Origin: Ursus arctos
Lineage: Eukaryota > Chordata > Mammalia > Carnivora > Ursidae
Length of the DNA stretch: 64,000 nucleotides
Direction of reading: 5' to 3'
Assembly (NCBI RefSeq): GCF_023065955.2
Contig: NW_026623056.1
Coordinates: forward strand, 85,311,256 to 85,375,255
The translations under genes were made by a program, and so were the position numbers. The notes beneath the pieces were generated by a model. It was not told where the DNA came from and did no database searches. It saw only the letters and a list, made by a program, of their open reading frames with translations. Shown here in pieces: positions 56,599-64,000 of this stretch. Each line of letters starts with the position of its first letter. Positions within the stretch are counted from its first letter, which is position 1.

Positions 56599-57192
56599 TG
56601 CTGAAAAGTAGCAGAATATACAACCCCAAAATATGCCACTTTGGCATAAGAATTATTTTGAGCTGAAGGCAACTGAGAAGAAGCAGATATAAGAAAAGTT
56701 CTCTGCCCTCCCCCCAGCTGCCTAAAAGCAAACAGGCAAATTTAAATTTATAAAGATATCTCTACCGTCCACCAGGAAAAACAGAAATTAATCACTGGAG
56801 ATAACTCTAGACTCATATCAGCCCAGAGATGTCAGCAGAGGAATCTACACAACAAACCTTGTAGAAACTAGCCCTCTTCTGCCATTCATGTCCCCAAATA
56901 TTTACCTTTCCACAATTTGTCACCCTTAAAAACTCAATATCCTTTTCCTTTGTCCTGTCACTTCTCTGAAGATTGAATGTTCTTTTGGTTAAGATGTTTT
57001 ATAAGGACGAGTTTTAACCACCCCTTTGAGTTACTCTTCACTGGGAACTCCTGTATGTGTGCACTGCACTGCATATGCTAATAAGCACTGTTTCTTTTTC
57101 TCCTGGTGATCTGTCTTTTGTTAGTGTAATATACAGGACCCAGCCAATGAGCCTAAAATGGGTAGAGAAAAAAGACTTTCTTCCTCTCCCAC
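56599..57192 (+). mobile_element. Endogenous retrovirus LTR (family unassigned), sense
   Basis: CCCCAAAATATGCCACTTTGGC near 56622, GAGCTGAAGGCAACTGAGAAG, CTGCCTAAAAGCAAACAGGC, AAGATGTTTTATAAGGACG near 56990 (TATA-like), then CTCCTGGTGATCTGTCTTTTG and GACCCAGCCAATGAGCC, ending CCCACA. The TG...CA limits and layout are those of an LTR about 590 bp long; no flanking duplication found. Confidence 0.65.
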
Positions 57193-57270
57193 AATGCTCA
57201 ATAGACTATAAATAAGCAAAAATTATGAAGGTATTGATTATGTTGATTTTTCTATTTTTTTACCCATTGT

Positions 57271-57452
57271 TTTTATTTTTTGAGAGAGAAAGAGGGGTGC
57301 AGTGCAGAGGGAGAAGGAGAGAGAGAATCTTTAGCAGGCTCCATGCCCAGTATGGAACCCAATGCAAGGCTTGATCCCACGACCCCAAGAGCATGACCCG
57401 AGTGGAAATCAAGAGTCAGACGCTTAACCCACTGAGCCACACAGGCATCCCT
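57271..57452 (-). mobile_element. Can-SINE, minus strand, old
   Basis: Short tail, GAATCTTTAGCAGGCTCC, GATCCCACGACCCC, and GCTTAACCCACTGAGCC near the head. Diverged; no clear duplication. Confidence 0.92.
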
Positions 57453-57724
57453 CCCATCTTGATACCACAACTAGATATAAGGAAAGGAGAAGGGGGAGGA
57501 AAAGCTTAGGACTCACAAATGAAATGGTGGCCACTTGATTCTTGATTTGAATTTCTTCAATACATTCAAGTGACACTTATACTGAAATCAAAGCCTATCA
57601 AGGGTAACTGCAGAGATCATGTGAGGTTCATCTAATGCCAGCCACTCACATCCCAAATCCCCAGAACACTTTGTCCCCAGCAGACCCATCAAAAGACCAG
57701 TGTACTGACCATCTCTCACCTATC

Positions 57725-58445
57725 AATTTTTTTTAATTATTAGACTTTATTTTCTAAAGCAGTTTAAGGTTTACAGAAAAAATTGAACATAAAGTACGGA
57801 CAATTCCCATAGACTTACTCCCCCACTTCAAATTTCCCCTATAGCACCTTGGAGTCATAAGTTACATTTGTTTAAATTAAAAGATATTGATATACTTTTA
57901 TTAACCGAAGTCCATAGTTTACATTAGGGTTGACTCCTTGTGTTGTACATTCTATGGGTTTGATAAATGCATGAAGTCACAGTCCCACCATGACAGTATC
58001 CTGTCACTCCTTTCCCCAACAACCAATCCCTCTCAATAACTGCTCTTTTGCTATCCCCATAGTTTTGCCTTTTCTGGGATGTCATAGAGTTGGCACCATA
58101 CTGTATGTTTAGCCTTTTGAGATTGGCTTCCATATTTCCGTGGCAATAGGCATTCAAGGTCCTGCCCTGCTTTTTATAGCTCGATAGTTCATTTCTTTTT
58201 ATTGCTGAATACTATTCCATTGTATGTATATAACGGAATTTGTTTATCCATTCCCCTATTGAAAGATATGTTTTCCAGTTTTGGTAACTATGCATAAAGC
58301 TTCCATAAATACCTGTGTGCAGGTTTTTCTGTGGACATAGGTTTCCAGCTCATTTGGATAAACGCCAAGGAGCACCAATGGCCAGATCACAGGGTAAAAC
58401 TGTATTTAGCTTCGTAAGAAATGCCAAACTGCAACAAAACATTTT
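57725..58445 (-). mobile_element. L1M 3' end and ORF2 end, antisense
   Basis: GACTTTATTTTCTAAAGCAG, GGTTTACAGAAAAAATTGAAC, TCCATAGTTTACATTAGGG near 57911, CTGTATGTTTAGCC, GAATACTATTCCATTGTATG near 58207, CATTCCCCTATTGAAAGATATG near 58249 and CGCCAAGGAGCACCAATGG near 58363 follow the antisense L1 order. A different, older subfamily than the 55950 copy. Confidence 0.93.
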
Positions 58446-59772
58446 TCTGATTTCCATTATCATGTTACCTCCTTTTTTTGGAACAACGATGTTTGAGAGT
58501 TAATCTGACCCACATCAGTCTTGCTATAGCCACAAAAACAAAGGGTTAGGGAAGAAGGAGGAGCCCCTGAACAAGAAAGAACTGCATACAGAAGTGTGAG
58601 CTGTTTGCCTAGCCGGCTCCGGGGGAGAGCTTCCTGTTTTCTCCCTTGCCTTACAGACCACACAGTGCTGCTCTCACGTCACAGGCTGCTGAGCACAGCC
58701 TGGGGCTTCTGAGTTACAGTGAGACGTTAGGAAAAATCGACTCTCCCGGGCCAGCCAGGGGGGTATGTGTATGGCACACCTCACACTGTACTACACAACA
58801 TGAACAGAAGCAAGAAGAATCCTTCCTCTATGCCTTGGTGGCCATACGTGTAACAGGCGAGTCTGAAATCATCTCATTTATAATCATCACAGCACGGGGG
58901 CCAGGCATCATTGTCAATGCCAAGACCCTGAAATCAACCAAAGCCGCAGTTTCTGAAAGCACCTTTCCTACAACAGTCTCTGGCTAACCCCACACTGGGC
59001 ATGTGTCGTTCTCGAGTGAGGAGGGCTGAGCTGCACCCGGATTTGGGGCCACTTGCCACGTAATCTTAGAAAATTTGCTGGCTTCTCTGCCTCGCATCGC
59101 CTCCCACCTCCACCGTCGGCAGCCAACCTTAAACGGGAATAACATCGACAACCATGTGAGCCACTCAGACAAAACACAATTTATAATCTCTTAATCACTA
59201 CCGGGCTAGACAAGCGTCTTCCAACACCAAGTTCCCACACATCCTCCATTCCTTTTATTTCACTCCCACGAAGCCACAAAGTCCCTCCATGGAGACATTG
59301 CAAAACCTCTGTAGCAAGGGGATAGAGCTTTCAGCCATTGCACGTCTTCCGGGGAGTTTGGGTACAAAACTACAGTTTAGCGTGTTGTGAAGGCTCCTTC
59401 CAAAAGGACTGCGTGACATTGCACAGGTAAGGTGTCCGCCGAAGACCGATTTGCAGGTGGCACGTCTGTGCAGGGTATGTTCACGCTAGACACCTGGGAA
59501 CCTGGACCAGGGATCTGCAGCTGGCTCCGGCTACAGCAAAATGCATGTCAATTCAGAGACAAAACGCGGCACTGTGCACTTCAGTTTTCTTTTCTCTTGC
59601 GAAGGAATTGCCCTAAGGTTTCCCCTTCAGCTTAGGATAAACTAAAAAGTTAGTTTTGTATGTTAGGTCAATTGATGGCCAAAGAAACCAATCCTTTATA
59701 TCAGTTCGAGTTAAAATATGTTCCTCTTCCCTTTTTTAACCTGGAAGAGTTCCTCTGAATTTAAAAATACAC
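58446..59772. other. Unique sequence, no gene seen
   Basis: No recognised repeat. The 113-codon plus frame at 58646-58987 has no domain and no splice context. Confidence 0.45.
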
Positions 59773-59930
59773 TTTTTTTTTTTTTTTTTTTTTTAGTAAG
59801 TCACAGCAGGGCTTCTTGGTGGCAAGCCACTGTCTCCTGCTCCCAGACAGAACCTCTGCAGCCAGCCTGGCAGGCACGCACCTCACCCACACCACCTCAG
59901 CCCCACACCATTTTTTTTTTTTTTTTTTTT
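59773..59930. repeat. Two poly(T) runs around a 116-base block
   Basis: T22 at 59773-59794 and T20 at 59911-59930 enclose a C-rich block (59795-59910) unlike its AT-rich surroundings. Each T run could be the antisense A tail of a retrotransposed sequence. I cannot identify the enclosed block. Confidence 0.7.
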
Positions 59931-62527
59931 GCCTAGAGCAAGTATTGAAGTATAGAGCCTTCAGATGTACTCTGGATTCCATTACAAAGAAAATCATGAA
60001 TAATGCATCAGTGCCTCCAGCTTTTATTTAATCTCTATTGGTGGGAGAAAGAAGGCGTACTGTGTCCAGCTGTCCTCCGGGCCCTGGAGGCTGGGAACAT
60101 GGGACCCAAGGACCCTTGAGACCTACAGGCAGTGTGCGGTGGCTGAGCCTTTTAGCGGAGCAGCCCTGCTCAAGGCTCTGGACCCTGGATCCAACTCACT
60201 GTGTACTCTCCTCCATCTAGCGAGGCTGCAAGACCCAATTTGGAGCTGGCACCGTGCGCGAACCCAAGAGTTCCAGCCTCCTTTCTCTGTCTTTATAAAG
60301 CCGTGCATATTCTAACAAAATGCACAGCCTATCCCACGAAATAAAAGATTATAATGAAAGTCCACCTAGTCTGTGAAAATGAATGGATTCCGTGTCTCAC
60401 AGGAGAAGTCCTTTTGTAATTAACGCACACGGAGCGTGACATACAGCAAATTGTCACCACCGTCCACCAAGGGTAAATCATGATGATGGATAGTTTTTAA
60501 ATATAAGACACTGCAATGCTTTTTCATTTCGGGGGGGATAGCTCGCATATCTACGCGAGGAATTTTATGTTGAATAGGGTGTAAGTGTTGGGATAGGAGA
60601 GTAAAATTGCCAGGTAAAGAAGTTTTTCGTCCATGTATACACGTGAATAACTCCACAGTTTAACCTGTTACTTGGTTAGTACCAAGTGCAGAAAATCCAA
60701 TTACTCTTCGTAAATAAACATGGAACCAGAAGTAAAGATGAAACCAGAAGCTTTAGGTAAGATAAGATTTTGAAAATAAGAAATTTGGCTGGACTTTGGG
60801 GCATGTCATGTCTTTTCGGTGGCGCTGATTTCCCATGTTTGGTGGCAAGAAATGCTTGGTGCGCATGCGCGCCCACGCGTGCAATTATTTTCAACCCTAC
60901 TAGAGTCTGGTTCTTTGTATTTTGATCACTAACCGAAGCACTTGAGTTTCTTTGCGGACCAAAACAAAGGCTTAGCACTTTGAGAGTTGTTTTCTTTTTA
61001 CAACCTTGGCAAAGCAAGTGTCATTGATTAAATGTCTGAATTCCAGGAGAAAGAGATAAACTTGGCAGATTCTGGCTTCCCGAGGATGCTGGACTGGCCC
61101 CAACTAAGTAGAGATTCCAAGGGATGCTTTTTATTTTAATGCATGCTAATAGATGTCCTGGCTTGTCACTGGGGCTGGGGCTGGGGGTGGGGGGGGCAGG
61201 AGTGTGTGGGGTGGAGGGGATGAGGGTAACGGGTCTGTACATGGATATGGCAGGGAGAGAGGACCCTGAAGACAGAAATCTGCGCAGCCGTCCCCTTCAT
61301 TATTCTCTCTCGTGGTAAGCACCATTTGCCCACATCGGGACTTAGTAACTGTTGCCCCAGCCTGTCCCAAAGTTGCAATTCACTTCCTTCATTAGCTTTG
61401 TTTAAAAATAATGGACCCAAGCTCCATTTCAGCCCAAGATCACTTTTGGATGCTTTTACTGTTTTGACATCGGTATGAACAGCGGGATCCAAGCAGATAC
61501 GGGCCCTCTACGGTTTCAACTGCAGTCCACACTTGGCTTTGATTAATTTATTAACCCACAAAATCCCTTGGGAGGAGGGGGCTAGAGTGGGGAAACACCT
61601 GAATTCTTTTGTCTTAACATTTCAACATTGCTATTCATAAACACTGCAGAGCCTTCAATCATCTCCCTATCTCTCTTGCCAGCAAAGGAAAGTCTGTTTC
61701 CAAGTGCTTGGAAATAAGGGAGAGTAAATGTGTTTTAAATGTATTTCGGGCAAACACACACGTGTGCACGCACACGCGCATTATTGTTCACTGCCACTGC
61801 CCGTGTCCAGAGGCTAGGAATTCAGCTTGCTCTCTAAGCCCCTAACTCATGGGAGGTGGAACCCACTTTTAAGCCAGATACATATAGCTGGGGGATTGGG
61901 AGCTTCCTCTTGCTGTTTGAAAGCCCCCACCCCTGCCCCTGCATCTTTGGGAAAAAGTGTTAGTGTCAGTTTTATGAGATGTTGAAACCCTCCCAATACA
62001 AATGTTGCCCGCATTATTATTATTTTTTTTTTTCGGGAAGGCTTTCACAAACATTTAATAATAAAAGTGAAGTGGGAGCAAGCCTTAGTTAATAAGAACG
62101 CATCCTGTGGCAGATGTGAAGCCTTGAGAAGAAAACCAGAATCTTTTCACCCGGGCCTTTCCACCCAACATCAAAGTGCCCGAGGGCTTGGTTTAATCTG
62201 CCACTAAAAACTCAACCAGGCAGAGAAAGTCCTGTTCACTCCAACCGCCAAAGGACCAAATTACTGTCTTTCTAGCAACAATCGCCTTCCTCGGGAATCC
62301 ATAATTTTCAGCTTATGGTAAATCTTCAATAATTTAGATTTCCCGGGGGAAAGTCAATATTAAATTAGGAGGTAATTATATAGCGTTTTACATAAAGGCC
62401 ACATTATTATTGTTACATAAGTGCATTCTTTATTTGGGGAAATGTTAACCACATGTGTACCAACTCAGTTCCCAACAAATTTCCTTCCACAAAAAAGATG
62501 AGGGGCACTTACAGCGGCCGTATGATA
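59931..62527. other. Unique sequence, partly conserved-looking
   Basis: No recognised transposable element in about 2.6 kb. Holds a G-rich block (61171-61196), a CA/CG alternating stretch at 61751-61782, and AT-rich conserved-looking sequence at 62270-62480. No convincing exon; frames up to 113 codons overlap each other on both strands. Confidence 0.45.
61171..61196 (+). repeat. G-quadruplex-type G-rich block
   Basis: Four G runs of 4, 4, 5 and 8 bases with 1-2-base spacers: GGGGCTGGGGCTGGGGGTGG and on. Fits the sequence rule for an intramolecular G-quadruplex. Confidence 0.85.
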
Positions 62528-62539
62528 TAAATAGATTCT

Positions 62540-62741
62540 GTTTTCTTTTTTAAAAGATTTTATTTATTTTTTTGGCAGAGAGAGAGACAGCCAGCGAGAG
62601 AGGGAACACAAGCAGAGTGGGAGAGGAAGAAGCAGGCTCCCAGCTGAGCAGGGAGCCCGATGCGGGACTGGATCCCAGGACCCTGGGATCACGCCCTGAG
62701 CCGAAGGCAGACGCTTAACAGCTGAGCCACCCAGGCGCCCC
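62540..62741 (-). mobile_element. Can-SINE, minus strand, young
   Basis: AAAAGATTTTATTTATTTTTTTGG tail, GACAGCCAGCGAGAGAGGG block, head ending CACCCAGGCGCCCC. Exact 12-bp duplication (TAAATAGATTCT) at 62528-62539 and 62742-62753. Body almost at consensus. Confidence 0.98.
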
Positions 62742-62753
62742 TAAATAGATTCT

Positions 62754-63709
62754 TTTAAGAGGCGGAGAAACTAGGGAAGTTGACCATTTCCTGGAAGTGT
62801 GCTTGATTTTGTTTTCCGAGCTTTCATCCTTGCTCAGGTGATGCAATCTATGTGTCAGTGGCTTAGTACAGAACAGTATTTATATTATAAAGTGAAAAAT
62901 GGGTCAGGAAGCAAGCATTTCCCATTTGGTTCTGTTTTTTTCTTTTTCAGTATCCTCCCCCCCCAATTCTTAAAAATAAATAAATAAAATGACTTCTTTA
63001 TTACTAATGCTGCAAAATTGATATGTAAAGACGTTTAAAAGAACACAGTCATCTTTTCAGCCAGAGTAGATTTTCCAAGAAAAAATTCAAAAAGAAAACC
63101 ACACTCCCATCTCCTCCCCAATGAACAATAGTTGGTCAAACAACCGATGATGTGTTGCCTGCAGGGTAAGAGCTTAACGGGCATGTTTGAGCTTGAAGGA
63201 CATTAAGTTCCACACTGTGTAAATATTAAGGGCTGGGTGGGTCTCATGACACAGGCAGCCGGGTTCAGGAAGGCACTTTGAACACTCCTTGATGCCCACT
63301 GGACTCCTCTGCGAGGTACGTCTCTGTACGGACGCAGACATGGAAGTCGAGAGTCGGAATGAAACACGAAGGTCATCGTGGAGAACCAGGGCCATGGCAT
63401 TGCCCTCCAGCCACCTGCCAGTCTCTGCCATGAGAGTCTAAATGGATGGTGCCACCGGAGCCGTGAGCTGGATAGTCCATGCAGCTGGTGGGTCAGGCTG
63501 CTGACAAGTTCAGCAGTGAGATCGATCTCAACTCAATCTAAGCAAAATGTTTCTGCAAGAGTCAGCCATCACAGGTGAGACTGGTGCTCGGGGGACAGTG
63601 AGGGGCTCGTTATAAAGGGTGTTCCAGCACAGCCTGCTCCTACTGCCTGGCACGGACTTCCAGAGGAGGTTTGAAGGCGACCTTCTCCGTGACATGCCTC
63701 TCTGGCTAT
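62754..63709. other. Unique sequence, no gene seen
   Basis: An 85-codon minus frame at 63174-63431 starts with ATG but shows no domain; I see no splice sites in frame with it. Confidence 0.4.
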
Positions 63710-63723
63710 TAAGGTCTTTCCCA

Positions 63724-63924
63724 TAGGGCGCCTGGGTGGCGCAGCCGGTGAAGCGTCTACCTTCAGCTCAGGTCATGATCTCAGGGTCCTGGGATCGAGC
63801 CCCGCATTGGGCTCCCTGCTCAGCAGGGAGTCTGCTTCTCCCTCTACCTCTGCTGCTCTCCCTGCTTATGCTCTCTCTCTCTCAAATACATAAACAAAAT
63901 CTTTAAAATATATAAATAAATAAA
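63724..63924 (+). mobile_element. Can-SINE, plus strand, young
   Basis: Starts GGGCGCCTGGGTGGCGCAGC (63726 on), then TTCAGCTCAGGTCATGATC, GATCGAGCCCCGCATTGGG, CTGCTCAGCAGGGAGTC and ends in repeated TAAA. 14-bp duplication with one mismatch at 63710-63723 and 63925-63938. Confidence 0.98.
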
Positions 63925-63938
63925 TAAAGTCTTTCCCA

Positions 63939-64000
63939 ACCCGAGAGTCGTTCAAACACAAGTGTTCTGGCTTCTGAACTTGGAATCGAGGCATGGGGGG
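63939..64000. other. Unique sequence at the window edge
   Basis: Too short to assign. Confidence 0.4.

Noticed and set aside
63174..63431. 85-codon minus-strand frame beginning with ATG
   Set aside because: No domain, no supporting splice sites; the overlapping minus frame is of similar length.

Overview
The window reads as nuclear DNA of a placental mammal, and of a carnivore in particular. Twenty copies of the tRNA-Lys-derived carnivore SINE (Can-SINE) lie in it, nine on the plus and eleven on the minus strand, many with clear target-site duplications. The 3' ends of the carnivore L1 lineage appear at about 16.0, 32.2 and 36.5 kb. None of the SINEs has the dog-type or cat-type body; they look like the forms common in arctoid caniforms (bears, pinnipeds, mustelids). 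That placement is from memory and is an inference.

No multi-exon gene can be reconstructed. The only stretch that looks like real host coding sequence is a possible last coding exon at about 43.70-43.82 kb on the plus strand: a pyrimidine tract and AG acceptor, a 38-codon amphipathic and glutamine-rich frame, then TAA. I do not recognise its protein. The other open frames are short and mostly lie in repeats or simple sequence, so the window is best described as intron or intergenic DNA.

Layout. 0-9 kb: mostly single-copy sequence with Can-SINEs, two antisense LTR fragments, an L2 and MIRs. 9-11.3 kb: an old L1 broken by a SINE and a second L1 end. 11.3-15.5 kb: mainly unique, with a MIR pair, a MER5A-like element and microsatellites. 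15.5-16.8 kb: an old L1 ORF2 split by a younger antisense L1. 16.8-20.4 kb: unique, with a MER20-like element. 20.45-21.18 kb: a Tigger/MER44-like DNA transposon holding a SINE. 21.2-34 kb: L2, MIR, SINE and L1 ends between unique tracts. 34-38 kb: the most deeply nested part, with L1 ORF1-type sequence, an L1 whose ORF1 end is inverted, and another old L1 broken by an LTR and a 30-bp L1 tail. 38-48.9 kb: MIRs, a long L2, the candidate exon and conserved-looking AT-rich sequence. 48.9-58.5 kb: a repeat-dense block with four same-strand LTRs (one followed by MaLR internal sequence) and two long antisense L1 pieces. 58.5-64 kb: mostly unique, with two young SINEs.

The elements do not form a pathway. 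What can be read is an order of insertion: MIR, L2, MER and old L1 first, then LTR elements, then lineage L1 and Can-SINEs. No CRISPR array, prokaryotic gene, operon, structural RNA gene or clearly novel system was seen. Repeat family names were assigned by eye and from memory; class is safer than subfamily, and boundaries are usually good to about 10-30 bases unless a target-site duplication fixes them.
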